DNA of 64,000 nucleotides from Caldithrix abyssi DSM 13497 (GTDB lineage: Bacteria; Calditrichota; Calditrichia; Calditrichales; Calditrichaceae). A program made the translations under genes and the position numbers. Below the pieces are notes generated by a model. That model was not told the origin of the DNA, ran no database searches, and worked only from the letters and a program-made list of their open reading frames with translations. Shown piece after piece: positions 1 through 8,941 of this stretch (its first letter is position 1; each line of letters starts with the position of its first letter). Location: assembly GCF_001886815.1 (NCBI RefSeq), contig NZ_CP018099.1, positions 4,462,501 through 4,526,500 of the forward strand. The letters run 5' to 3'.

Positions 1-755
1 TAACCGGAAATTAAAACCTGCAGCTTTTTTAAAACCTCCTCCAGAGCGGCCTGCCGCAAATCTGGCGGCAGGTTGTTTTCTTTTAAATGTTTTTCGATAG
101 CCAATACACGATAGTAGTCCATACCCCAATATTTTCTGGACAATTGATCTTCGTGTCCGCCATACTTTACGATGCCCGGCCTGGAATCGAGCCCAATCGG
201 GAACAGGCGCGCCACACGCAACCACAAATCGTAATCTTCGCAAACAGGAAAATTCTCGTCAAACAAACCGACCTTTTTAAAAACGGATTGATGAATGACC
301 ACCGCCGACGGTGAAACAATGCACAGCGGAAGGGACTGCCTGAAGATCCAACCACCGTATTTTTGATGCTTCTTTTTGGGATTCACCCGCTTGCCATGCC
401 GAATCCAGATTTCCTGTGATTGAAAAATCAAATATTGGGGATGGCTCTCATGGAATTCGCGGGCCATGGCCAGCTTTTCAGGCAGCCACTCATCATCGCT
501 ATCCAGCAGGGCAATCCACTCTCCCCGGGCCAGCCGAATACCGGTGTTGCGCGCAGCCGATACCCCTTTGTGCGGCTGATTAACGACGGTGATCCGCGTG
601 CCAAACTTCTCCAGAATGCGGGGCGTTTCATCGGTTGAGCCATCGTTAATCACCAGAATTTCATGGGCGGCTTCCGTTTGCGCCAGCACCGATTCGATGG
701 CGCGCTTCACCATTTGTGGTCGGTTGTAAACCGGAATGATTACGGATATTTTCAT
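1..755 (-). CDS. Glycosyltransferase family 2 (partial, runs off the window)
   Basis: Starts at the ATG at 755 and stays open to base 1, so the C-terminus lies outside the window. About 251 residues are visible. The N-terminus reads MKISVIIPVYNRPQMVKRAI, the classic GT-A opening. It is followed by a VINDGSTDET block near residue 40, HKGVSAARNTGIRLARGEW near residue 70, and LLDSDDEW near residue 87. The last supplies the nucleotide-sugar/metal DxD motif. It probably transfers a sugar from an NDP-sugar to a surface polysaccharide or protein in the cytoplasm; donor and acceptor cannot be told. The start codon overlaps the stop of the upstream nucleosidase gene by 4 bp (ATGA), so the two are probably co-translated. 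Confidence 0.9.
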   Translation of the reverse strand, partial: MKISVIIPVYNRPQMVKRAIESVLAQTEAAHEILVINDGSTDETPRILEKFGTRITVVNQPHKGVSAARNTGIRLARGEWIALLDSDDEWLPEKLAMAREFHESHPQYLIFQSQEIWIRHGKRVNPKKKHQKYGGWIFRQSLPLCIVSPSAVVIHQSVFKKVGLFDENFPVCEDYDLWLRVARLFPIGLDSRPGIVKYGGHEDQLSRKYWGMDYYRVLAIEKHLKENNLPPDLRQAALEEVLKKLQVLISG

Positions 756-1351
756 TTTTCAATTTGTAAAATGGATTTTAGTGTTTCGAATAAAATTAGA
801 CTCACGCTTTTAAAATTCTTTTTAAACTGCATATTGGCCGCGCTATCGGCCAGGTCGCTTACGCCTTTAAGCGCAAAGCACTCGATGTGCCGCTCATGGC
901 AAAGCGCTGCCAGGTAAAAACTTTCCATATCCACCAGGTCGGTTTTAAACTGTTCCCGAAATTTGTTTTTTTCTCCACCGTCGGTCAGGGCTTTGGCAAC
1001 CGTTAACAAACTGGCCCGCGCAAGGCGCCCAAAAGTCTCCGGTACGGGGAGCGCCAGTGTTTGTGAACTGCCGGCATGAATAATTTTTTCAATCGCAAAA
1101 ACCTGGCCAATGCTGACTTGCGCATTTAGTGCGCCGGCAAAGCCCATCAATACAACCTGCGACGGCCGATACCGTTCAAGATACGCTTTAAAAGATTGAA
1201 CGGCGCGCTGTTCCCCGACTCCCACACGCAAAAGATCAAAATGCCTGTAGCGCCGCAGCGATCCTGCCCCGCAGGGCAAGGCTTCAACCCGCGGCATGGC
1301 ATGGATGATCGGTTCTGTTTCTGCGCGTAACGCGCTGACAATGGTTAACAT
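752..1351 (-). CDS. Nucleoside phosphorylase / MTA-SAH nucleosidase family protein
   Basis: 199 residues, shorter than the usual 230 of MtnN. GFAGAL at residues 70-75, VDMES at 140-144 and SDLAD at 165-169 match the PNP/UDP phosphorylase superfamily. The VDMES block binds the ribose and SDLAD carries the catalytic Asp. The likely reaction is cleavage of the N-glycosidic bond of a purine nucleoside such as methylthioadenosine, S-adenosylhomocysteine or futalosine. The exact substrate cannot be read from the sequence. It overlaps the downstream glycosyltransferase by 4 bp. No clear ribosome binding site precedes the ATG. Confidence 0.8.
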   Translation of the reverse strand: MLTIVSALRAETEPIIHAMPRVEALPCGAGSLRRYRHFDLLRVGVGEQRAVQSFKAYLERYRPSQVVLMGFAGALNAQVSIGQVFAIEKIIHAGSSQTLALPVPETFGRLARASLLTVAKALTDGGEKNKFREQFKTDLVDMESFYLAALCHERHIECFALKGVSDLADSAANMQFKKNFKSVSLILFETLKSILQIEK

Positions 1352-1433
1352 GTAAAGAAATTAGGCTGGCTAAAGGTGGAATGCAATAGAAGAACAAAAA
1401 AGTGAGTAAATCTTTATTTAAATATATGGGGTC

Positions 1434-1464
1434 AAAAGATTTCTCTCTTCGTTCGAAATGACAA
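1434..1464. repeat. Fragment of the fold-back intergenic repeat
   Basis: The stretch AAAAGATTTCTC...TCGAAATGACA matches one arm of the fold-back repeat seen complete at 54911-55052. It lies between the nucleosidase gene and the small membrane protein gene. Confidence 0.5.
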
Positions 1465-1503
1465 ATCACGCTTTAATGACAAATTAACCTTTTTAGAGAG
1501 AAT

Positions 1504-1665
1504 TCATTGATAAAACATCTGTAAAATTCCCTGTAAAATGGGGCGGCCTTTCCTGGCCACTATTTCCTTCATCTGCTTTAAAATATCTCTGGCCACATCA
1601 TACGCCATGTAAACAAAAGGAATGGCCATCAGCACAAAAATCAGGGTCGAAAAGAATGTTTTCAT
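1504..1665 (-). CDS. Small single-pass membrane protein, 53 aa
   Basis: The frame is open to 1725, but the ATG at 1665 is preceded by GGAGGATCGTG, a strong ribosome binding site. The upstream extension also runs into a dispersed repeat, so 1665 is preferred. The protein starts MKTFFSTLIFVLMAIPFVYM, one hydrophobic helix, followed by a charged tail (DVARDILKQMKEIVARKG). No family is recognised and no function is proposed. It is isolated from its neighbours. Confidence 0.55.
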   Translation of the reverse strand: MKTFFSTLIFVLMAIPFVYMAYDVARDILKQMKEIVARKGRPILQGILQMFYQ

Positions 1666-1693
1666 CACGATCCTCCATATATTTTTAAATGCA

Positions 1694-1790
1694 AGACTTC
1701 TGCAAAACGAAAATTTTTGCGTCATTTCGAAAATCCCGTCATGCTAATTCGGGATTCGAAATGGCATGTATGTGTATTTTGCAAAACTCT
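1694..1790. repeat. Fold-back intergenic repeat (degenerate copy)
   Basis: Outer arms AGACTTCTGCAAAA and TTTTGCAAAACTCT are inverted. Inside them, GTCATTTCGAAAATCCCG faces CGGGATTCGAAATGGC. In reverse orientation the right half matches the better copy at 54911-55052 (AGAGTTCTGCAAAATGCACA...). The pattern is that of a small non-coding, MITE-like element. Confidence 0.6.
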
Positions 1791-1840
1791 GTTTAAGTGA
1801 CATGTACGCAACCAATTCCCCTAAAGTTGCATTTAAAATT

Positions 1841-2220
1841 CCAAGGCAACAAAGCCTCACCCAAAACCAACCGCAACGCGCGCAAAGTAATTTTTTCGCT
1901 GTTTACGCCAATCATCGCAGAAAAATGATTAAACAAATTATTTTGAGAGAAAAGTTAAGCAAATCGGCACTAATTACGCCAGAGGCTGTCCCAAAAGCGA
2001 TATTAAATGAATGTTTATAAAAAAATAGGAAAAAGTTTACAATAGCCCTCACTCCCCGCCCCCCCTTCTTCCAGAATAATAGTCTGGGAGAGATGAACGC
2101 TGAACGTGGACAGTTGCCATTCAACCATTCAACTAATCAACTAATCAACCATTTCTGCGGCACAAAAATTTTCGAATCCCGCCCGTGATGACCGAATCTT
2201 TCAAGGGAAGTATCCTAATC
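1841..2220 (+). repeat. Composite intergenic repeat, copy A
   Basis: This fills most of the 1726-2404 gap, where no gene is visible. Blocks shared in order with copies at 19505-19883 and (inverted) 29950-30310 are: CCAAGGCA..., GCGCAAAGTAATTTT, AATCGCAGAAAAA-GATTAAACAAA, AAGCAAATCGGC, GGCTGTCCCAAAAG, a CCCTCACCCC hairpin arm, ATTCAACCATTCAACTAAT, and CCGAATCTTTCAAGGGAAG. The GGCTGTCCCAAAAG block resembles an insertion-sequence terminus. Confidence 0.7.
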
Positions 2221-2404
2221 TGGCATAAATTTTATCTTTTCTGCGGACGTCCTGCATGAGTTAACGGTCAATACACAAATTTCAATTACAGAAAATGTTC
2301 ATTTTTGCCGATACTTTTTTTTGAAAAATAAAAACAGATTGCTAACTTATTAGCTCATCAAAAATAAATATCATTAACGCTTTAACGTATGGAGTAACAG
2401 GTAA

Positions 2405-4564
2405 ATGAAACGGCGCTTTATTCTACTTTTTCTGCTTTTAACGGTATTCAATTCGTGGGCTCTGGCGCAGGGAGGTCGTTCTTTGCCGGACGTTTTACAG
2501 GCTGTTAAAGTAAACAAGCCGCCAAAAGTCGATGGGATTTTAAACGAACCCTGCTGGCAAAAGGCGCCTAAAATTTCCAACTTTACGCAAAGGGAGCTAA
2601 ACGAAGGACAACCGGCTACAGAAAAAACGGAAGTGGCTGTAGTTTATACGGCCGAGGCGCTTTACATCGGCGTTTGGTGCTACGATAGCGAGCCACAAAA
2701 GATTATTGCCAAAGAGATGAAACGCGATTTTTTCTCACGCAGCGAAGACAGTTTTGAAATTGTGCTGGACACCTATCACGATCGGCGCAACGGCTATCTT
2801 TTTGTAATCAACCCCAATGGGGCCCGACGCGATGTTTTGATTGGCGACGAAGGTAAACAAATAAATTTGAGCTGGAACGGTGTGTGGGATGTGGCTACCA
2901 AAATAACCGAAGAAGGCTGGTTTGCAGAAATTGAAATCCCTTTTTCCACTTTAAATTTTCCGGATAAAGATGAACAGATCTGGGGCATCAATTTTGAGCG
3001 CAATATTCGCCGCAAAAACGAGCAGGTACTCTGGCAGGCCTGGTCTCGCGATTACGACATCGAAATGCTCTCGCTGGCCGGTAAGCTGGTCGGGCTGCGC
3101 GGGATCACCAATCGGACGCCCTGGGAATTCAAACCATACGCCACTCTGGGGCTGCAGAATGAAAGGGACACAGGTTTTGACAACATCGCCAAGTTTGGCG
3201 GAGATGTTAATTACCGAATCACATCCAATTTAAAATTAAACATAACGGTTCATACCGATTTTGCCCAGGTGGAAGCCGACCGGGCGCGCATCAATTTAAC
3301 GCGCTTTTCGTTGTACTACCCGGAAAAGCGGCAGTTTTTTCTGGAAGGCAAGTCGGTTTTTGATTTTCGCGTAGATCGTCTGGCGCAGGTCTTTTACAGC
3401 CGGCGCATTGGCCTGCATGAGGGAGAAGAAATACCCATCATCGGCGGTTTACGATTGCTGGGTAAAGAAGGCGGCACCAGCATCGGCGCTTTATCCATCC
3501 AGACGGCTAAAAAAGGCGATCAGCCATCAACCAATTATTCGGTACTGCGCATTAAGCAGGATATTCTGTGGCAATCTTATGTGGGAATAATCGGAACGGC
3601 CAGGAATGCCAGAGATACGTCCAATTATGTTGGCGGCGTGGATTTTGGCTACGCAACGTCCAGCTTTTTGGGCGACAAAAATTTACAGTTTGGCGCTGCG
3701 CTGGCCGGCTCGCGCACCGATGGCGAAAAAATGGAAGATAATCTGGGCTACAAAGTCTATTTTAGCCTGCCTAACGATTTTATTGAATACGACCTGGCCT
3801 ATCGCGTGGTTGAAAAAAATTTCAATCCGGAGGTCGGTTTTTTACGTCGCAGCAACTATCGCCATTTGTACACGGAGTTGCAGATAAATCCCCGCCCATC
3901 TTTTTTGCCCTGGGTGCGCAAGCTGGAATTTAAACCGCTGGATGTGGATTACTACTGGAATAACGACACGGGCGCCCTGGAGTCCTTCGAAGCGGAATGG
4001 CGTCCGCTGGGAATTGGGCCAAAGAGCGGCGACTGGTTTGAATACAACATTCAAAGAATCTTCGATCGGCCAACCGTCGCCTTTGAACTGCATGACGGGG
4101 TGATTATTGAACCGGGCAATTACTGGAATACGCGCCATGAAATAAAGTTTTTTAGTTTCGGGGGACGTCGTCTGTTTGTTGGCAACTCAACCAGCTGGGG
4201 AGGATATTACAACGGAAAACGCACCTCCAGTTTTTTTATGACGCGCCTCAACATCAATCGCCATCTTAATTTAACTGCCGATTACGCCTTCAATTATCTT
4301 CGTTTTGAAGAAGCCGATTTTACAACCCATGAAGTGGGCGGCCGCGTGGAATATGCTTTTAATCCAAAATTGATTACTTCACTTTACGGACAATGGAACA
4401 ACGATGATCAGGAAATTCTATTGAATTTTCGCTTAAGCTGGATTCCAGTCATCGGAAGCGATTTTTATTTTGTAATCAATCAGGTCTGGGATACGTCGGA
4501 TTCCCGCGTGAAGCTACAGGATATTGCCATTCTCTCTAAAATTGTCTGGCGATTTGTCCGTTAA
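2405..4564 (+). CDS. Outer-membrane beta-barrel protein with CBM9-like domain and DUF5916
   Basis: 719 residues. A signal peptide (MKRRFILLFLLLTVFNSWALA) is followed by a family-9 carbohydrate-binding-like domain at about residues 35-215 (PPKVDGILNEPCWQKAP, typical opening). From about residue 230 to the end is a DUF5916 region made of alternating aromatic/polar strands, ending in WRFVR as an outer-membrane barrel would. Members are common in Bacteroidota and related phyla and their substrate is unknown; surface sugar binding is plausible. GGAGTAACAGGTAA precedes the ATG. The stop overlaps the convergent alarmone synthetase gene by 4 bp. Confidence 0.85.
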   Translation: MKRRFILLFLLLTVFNSWALAQGGRSLPDVLQAVKVNKPPKVDGILNEPCWQKAPKISNFTQRELNEGQPATEKTEVAVVYTAEALYIGVWCYDSEPQKIIAKEMKRDFFSRSEDSFEIVLDTYHDRRNGYLFVINPNGARRDVLIGDEGKQINLSWNGVWDVATKITEEGWFAEIEIPFSTLNFPDKDEQIWGINFERNIRRKNEQVLWQAWSRDYDIEMLSLAGKLVGLRGITNRTPWEFKPYATLGLQNERDTGFDNIAKFGGDVNYRITSNLKLNITVHTDFAQVEADRARINLTRFSLYYPEKRQFFLEGKSVFDFRVDRLAQVFYSRRIGLHEGEEIPIIGGLRLLGKEGGTSIGALSIQTAKKGDQPSTNYSVLRIKQDILWQSYVGIIGTARNARDTSNYVGGVDFGYATSSFLGDKNLQFGAALAGSRTDGEKMEDNLGYKVYFSLPNDFIEYDLAYRVVEKNFNPEVGFLRRSNYRHLYTELQINPRPSFLPWVRKLEFKPLDVDYYWNNDTGALESFEAEWRPLGIGPKSGDWFEYNIQRIFDRPTVAFELHDGVIIEPGNYWNTRHEIKFFSFGGRRLFVGNSTSWGGYYNGKRTSSFFMTRLNINRHLNLTADYAFNYLRFEEADFTTHEVGGRVEYAFNPKLITSLYGQWNNDDQEILLNFRLSWIPVIGSDFYFVINQVWDTSDSRVKLQDIAILSKIVWRFVR

Positions 4565-5793
4565 AAGCTCATTTTAGAAACGATTAAATTTTTTAACGAT
4601 TGCGCCGGACTGTAATCGGGCTTCAGGTTCAGGGCCTTGTTGCAATCGGCCAGGGCTTTTGGGAAATCTTGCAAATCGAAATAGGTGAGGGCGCGCATGT
4701 GGTAGCCCTCGTGCTGGTAGGCGTCAATTTCCAGTGAATGACCGAAATCTTTTAAGGCAAGATCGTATTTCTTTAACATTCGGTAAGCCAATCCACGATT
4801 ATTCAACGCTCTCAGATTCTGGGAATCGAATTTGTAAGCCTGGGTAAAATCTTTAATGGCTTTTTCGTATTCGCCCAGAACAAAATAAGCCATGCCCCGA
4901 TGGTTGTAAACAATGGAACGGATGGCCGGTTTGAGCTTTTGCCTTAGCAGTTGCGAGTAAATTTGGATGGCCTTGGGAAACTGTTGTTTACTGTGAGCCT
5001 CCAGCGCCTCAAACAATTGCTTTTCAACGCTCGATTTAGAAATAATGGCCGCCGGCAGATCGATTTCTTCAAAGGCGCTGTGACCGTTCCCGGGAATAAC
5101 CGAACCGTTTGGCAGCAGAATCTTTTGCGTCATGGTGTAGTCGCACTTTTCGCGCAGGGTTTTAATGGCCTTCTGGTAATCGCGAATTTCCTGAAAAATA
5201 ATGTCGCTTAATGTCAACGTGGCGTTTAATGATGCCAGTTTTCGTTTGATCGGCTCGTTTAACATGGTAAAGTTGGCCTTATAAATCAACTCGTGCTCCA
5301 CTTCGGCCCAGGCATCCTGCAAAATGGTTCGCAGCTGCAGTTCACAGGTGCGGCCGCTGTACGGAATAAAGCCATTAAACTGATCTTCCGGCAGTTCAAT
5401 GGTCAAATGGATGGATTCGTAGCTGAATTCATTAATCGGTTTTCCCGCGCTTTTGTGTTCAATTTCAATGACCTTAAAATGACTGCGGATGATGGATTCA
5501 ACATATTCAATATCTTCCAGAAAAGGGCAAATAATCCGCATGCCAATTAAGTCGTTAATGATGATGGGATTAACCTCCTTTTGACGATAGCGAATCAGTT
5601 TCTGGAAGTAGCTGTCAAACGATTTTAAGCGATATTTGATGTTAAAGTTGATGTCGGTTTTAATTAACAGTTTGCGCACCTGACGGTACAGACGATTTAA
5701 ATTGTTTTCGTAATCGTGGCGGTAGCGTTCATAAAGGATTAAGAGCCGCTGGCGTTCGGAGACGGAAGGTTTTAATTGAATGCCGCTTTCCAT
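4561..5793 (-). CDS. RelA/SpoT-type alarmone synthetase with C-terminal TPR repeats
   Basis: 410 residues. The synthetase domain covers about residues 20-210: RLKSFDSYFQK (55-65), NDLIGMRI (80-87, metal site), SYESIHL (124-130) and ELQLRTILQDAWAEVEHELIYK spread over 151-172. There is no HD hydrolase domain, so it should make, not degrade, (p)ppGpp. Residues about 265-405 are TPR repeats (GMAYFVLGEYEKAIKDF; GLAYRMLKKYDLALKDF; ALTYFDLQDFPKALADC), probably a protein-binding or regulatory module. AAAGGAGCC precedes the ATG. The residues are typical of the family; activity is inferred. Confidence 0.85.
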   Translation of the reverse strand: MESGIQLKPSVSERQRLLILYERYRHDYENNLNRLYRQVRKLLIKTDINFNIKYRLKSFDSYFQKLIRYRQKEVNPIIINDLIGMRIICPFLEDIEYVESIIRSHFKVIEIEHKSAGKPINEFSYESIHLTIELPEDQFNGFIPYSGRTCELQLRTILQDAWAEVEHELIYKANFTMLNEPIKRKLASLNATLTLSDIIFQEIRDYQKAIKTLREKCDYTMTQKILLPNGSVIPGNGHSAFEEIDLPAAIISKSSVEKQLFEALEAHSKQQFPKAIQIYSQLLRQKLKPAIRSIVYNHRGMAYFVLGEYEKAIKDFTQAYKFDSQNLRALNNRGLAYRMLKKYDLALKDFGHSLEIDAYQHEGYHMRALTYFDLQDFPKALADCNKALNLKPDYSPAQSLKNLIVSKMSF

Positions 5794-6051
5794 TTTTTGA
5801 GGCTCCTTTAATTTTATACTAAACCGGGTAACGGTTAATTTAATATGAAATCAAATTAACCACAATGTTTTGACCGTGCGAACAATTTTTACGATATTTT
5901 CAAATTGATTCGCTTGTTTTTACGCCAAAGGCCCTCTTTAGTTCGTAATGGTTTTCCCATGCAATTGCTTTGCCCAATATTGCCCGTTTTCTCTTGAAAG
6001 CAATCGCTAAAATGTTTAATCTTGCGCAGGACATTAAAATGATTGAAGACA

Positions 6052-6906
6052 ATGAACGTAAAAATCTGGTTGATTCTGTTTTTTTGCCTGACAGGAGTTC
6101 GCGCTCAAAAAAACAGCTTTTTAATTGTTGAAAAGCCGGAGTCTTTAAAGTTGCTAAATGTTTACCGGCAGGAGATGGATGAATCGGAAAAAAGACAATT
6201 GGGAAGATTTGTTCCCATGCGCCTGGGTCAGGTTACAACATTTGCGGACGGGGTAACTCAGGCTTATCGCGTAAACATTTTGAACCGCCTTTTGTATTTG
6301 TTGATCGATTCCGAAGGGCAACCCGTTAATCTGGCAAACGCCGGTTTTTCACGATGGGAGTATGGGGTACGTGTTTTACAGGACACGGTAGAAATTCAGC
6401 CCGGTTATGATTTACAGCTTTTGAATCCTAAAACCCACAAACCCATGGCCAGCCTGCAAGCCGGACAGCTGCTGGTTAGAATATTCAGCAAGCGCAATGT
6501 GTATTACGTGGCTTTGCTTTCCGATCCCCCGCGTTACGGGCAGCTAAAACGGCCGCCTGCAGGAGCATGGAAAAAGATTCGACCGGAAGTGGTGCAAAAA
6601 AACAGGACGTTTAGTAAAATGCTGCAGGAGGTGCGCTTTGTCATGCAGGCCAAAAATGAAGTGTACAAAAAGTTGTATCTCTTTTTCCGGCCGGAAAAGT
6701 CAAGCGAAATTTTACCGCAATGGAAAGTAACTGCAGAAGGCGAAGTGATCAAACTAACGTTCAACCGTCCGGAGCTTCTTGAAAAGTGGCCAAAAAGCGC
6801 GCATCTTTTGTTTCGTGAAATAAAAGCCATGGCCGAACGAAACGGTTTTAAAGTACAAAAGAAAAACGCCTTTAACTGGCACATTGGCAAATGGAGTCAA
6901 CCGTGA
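6052..6906 (+). CDS. Exported protein of unknown function, upstream of an ABC transporter
   Basis: The ATG at 6052 is chosen because MNVKIWLILFFCLTGVRAQ is then a compact signal peptide. A TTG three codons earlier (6043) is the alternative. The mature protein of about 265 residues is rich in Lys/Arg and aromatic residues and is not recognised. It overlaps the following permease gene by 16 bp, so it belongs to the same operon. By position it could be an accessory or periplasmic partner of the transporter. It does not look like a classical extracytoplasmic solute-binding protein of about 500 residues. Confidence 0.7.
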   Translation: MNVKIWLILFFCLTGVRAQKNSFLIVEKPESLKLLNVYRQEMDESEKRQLGRFVPMRLGQVTTFADGVTQAYRVNILNRLLYLLIDSEGQPVNLANAGFSRWEYGVRVLQDTVEIQPGYDLQLLNPKTHKPMASLQAGQLLVRIFSKRNVYYVALLSDPPRYGQLKRPPAGAWKKIRPEVVQKNRTFSKMLQEVRFVMQAKNEVYKKLYLFFRPEKSSEILPQWKVTAEGEVIKLTFNRPELLEKWPKSAHLLFREIKAMAERNGFKVQKKNAFNWHIGKWSQP

Positions 6907-8006
6907 AAAAAATACTACTGCCCCATTTGCTAAGCGCCCTGTTTGTTAGCGTTTTGCTTCTGACGCTGGCGTTTATTTTAAGGCCCGTGGCGCCTTTCTC
7001 CCGGCCCGTTTCTGACGAGCTGAAGGCCTTGCAACAATTAAACCTGAATCCTCAGGATGCTTTTCAATATCAACTGTATCACGAAATGGCGCGCACCCTG
7101 ACCGGTCCGGACTCTGTTCGTTACTTCGAACTATGGCGGCAACTTGTTTCAGAGGCTGGGTCTGAGCGCCTGCTGGAACAAAAGCAATATCAGCAACGGC
7201 TGGCTTACCGCAAATCTTTTGGCAGCCTGTTGGGGATGTATGTAAAGTTTGTTTTTGTTTTCCTGATTGTCATGGCAGCAACCTATTACGGCGTTCAAAC
7301 CCTGGGCCTGTATTTTTTTGTGCGGCGTCAACAAATGCGTCCGCCCGATTTTTACCGCCTGTTCTTTTTGCTGCGCCAGGGGTTGATCCGATCGGACGGC
7401 AAACTCCTTACTGACGCTCTTAGAGTACTGATTCGGATTGGCGCCAGGGCCATGTTTTTTTTACTCTTTTTTGCGCCGGCTTACGTGGTGGCCTACTCCC
7501 TTAAATCAGATTTTACTTCGCAATCGATTTTATTTTTAATCGTACTGGGCGTTTTGACCAACGGCCTGCTGATTACCTATGCCACCAAGTTTTACCATTT
7601 TTTATTGAACGAAAGCCAGAAAGGTTACGTACGTACGGCCATCGTTAAAAATTTGAGCAATGATTACCAGTTTAAAGGAAAAAACGGCATTGCGCCGCAT
7701 CAAATCTTTGCTTTAAAAAAACAATTTAAAGGCCATGTGCTGCAACACATATACATGAACAGCGCTTTTCAATATGTGGCCACCTTTAAAGAGCAGGCGG
7801 CTTTTGTGATTAGCAGTCTGGTGATCATCGAAATGGCTTTAAATATTCACGGCCACCTGAGTTATGAGTTGCTACAACAACTGCTTTACCGCAATTTTGA
7901 TCAGGCTCTGTACATGGTGCTCGGACTCTATCTGCTGGTCAAAGCGACGGAGATATTTACGGATTTTCTGGTTTTTAAAAAACGGCAGAGGTTTGAAAAG
8001 GGATGA
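6891..8006 (+). CDS. ABC transporter permease (peptide/nickel-like), first subunit
   Basis: 371 residues. There is one N-terminal membrane segment (about residues 8-30), then a roughly 80-residue extracytoplasmic loop, and further membrane segments at about 113-140, 190-215, 225-245, 300-320 and 345-365. The C-terminal pattern FVISSLVIIEMALNIHGHL resembles the end of DppB/OppB permeases, where an ET...GLG motif sits. The family match is weak over the rest. It overlaps both neighbours (upstream by 16 bp, downstream by 4 bp) and so is part of a four-gene operon. Confidence 0.65.
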   Translation: MESTVKKILLPHLLSALFVSVLLLTLAFILRPVAPFSRPVSDELKALQQLNLNPQDAFQYQLYHEMARTLTGPDSVRYFELWRQLVSEAGSERLLEQKQYQQRLAYRKSFGSLLGMYVKFVFVFLIVMAATYYGVQTLGLYFFVRRQQMRPPDFYRLFFLLRQGLIRSDGKLLTDALRVLIRIGARAMFFLLFFAPAYVVAYSLKSDFTSQSILFLIVLGVLTNGLLITYATKFYHFLLNESQKGYVRTAIVKNLSNDYQFKGKNGIAPHQIFALKKQFKGHVLQHIYMNSAFQYVATFKEQAAFVISSLVIIEMALNIHGHLSYELLQQLLYRNFDQALYMVLGLYLLVKATEIFTDFLVFKKRQRFEKG

Positions 8007-8941
8007 ATTCTATTTTAAAGATCATAAAATCGGGATTAGATTTAATTCGCCGCGCTTTCATTGGGTTGCTGCGCCTGATGGAGCGCATTACTTTGCGGGC
8101 ACACACACGTCAGGCTGAAAGCTGGCTCGTCTTCTGGCTGGCTGGTCTTTCGTTTTTGTGGCTGTGGGATTTTTTCTTTTTGAACCAGCCCGCTTTTCAG
8201 GCTCTGAACCAGGCCTTTGTACACACCGTTTTTGTGGCCTTTGCGGTGGTGGTTTTTGCCTTTTTTCAGGCCTGGGGCTGGCTGATGATTGTTCACTTTT
8301 TAGAAGAAAACGAACACAAGCGCGTGTTAGCCGCCGTGCATTTCCTGTTAAATGTGGTTCGTTCCGTTCCGCAAATTGTGGGCATTCTGTTTGGCTACAT
8401 TGTTTTAACCCTGTGGGTGGCAAAAGGCGCCCTGAGCCATGACGTTGAAATTCTGCTTTTAATGGCTTTGTTTATTAGTATTTTTGTTTTTCTGGAAGTG
8501 CTTGACCTGTTACGCGAGCGGATCAAATATTTTCAAAAACTGGATTTTTACAATGCCATGCGTGTTTGCGGCGTTTCCAGCTGGCGCATCATCAATTACG
8601 ATATCATTTACAAAAACAGTCTTGCTCATCTGATGAACAAGGCCATTGGGGTGTTTGCCGCCGCCATTTTTTTACAATGCAGCGTGGATTTTATTATTTC
8701 CGTTGGCCTTTCCACGCAGGTCAATGCGCTTAACTTCCCGGTTACGCTGGGAAGTTTGCTGGCTACGATCGACAGTAAACAGGATATTCTGGCCATTAGC
8801 TACACTCTCACCCATCCCGGCTATTTACCCAATTTGTTTTTTAGACACTTACTGGGAATCAGTGTGGCGTTTATGATTATTTTTTCTTTGCTTAGTTTGT
8901 TTAAAATCACCAACGCGCTGGCAGAACGGTTGGAAGGATGA
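8003..8941 (+). CDS. ABC transporter permease (DppC-like), second subunit
   Basis: 312 residues. A cytoplasmic N-terminus precedes membrane segments at about residues 45-65, 72-100, 115-145 and 150-170. The sequence DFYNAMRVCGVSSWRIINYDI (about 188-208) is the EAA-type loop that contacts the ATPase. RSVPQIVGILFGY is typical of binding-protein-dependent permeases. It starts inside the stop of the upstream permease and overlaps the downstream ATPase by 4 bp. It should form the pore with the first permease; the substrate is unknown. Confidence 0.75.
   Translation: MNSILKIIKSGLDLIRRAFIGLLRLMERITLRAHTRQAESWLVFWLAGLSFLWLWDFFFLNQPAFQALNQAFVHTVFVAFAVVVFAFFQAWGWLMIVHFLEENEHKRVLAAVHFLLNVVRSVPQIVGILFGYIVLTLWVAKGALSHDVEILLLMALFISIFVFLEVLDLLRERIKYFQKLDFYNAMRVCGVSSWRIINYDIIYKNSLAHLMNKAIGVFAAAIFLQCSVDFIISVGLSTQVNALNFPVTLGSLLATIDSKQDILAISYTLTHPGYLPNLFFRHLLGISVAFMIIFSLLSLFKITNALAERLEG

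Noticed and set aside
1766-2124. Open frames on both strands in the 1.7-2.1 kb gap
   Set aside because: They lie in the composite intergenic repeat and are not preserved between repeat copies.
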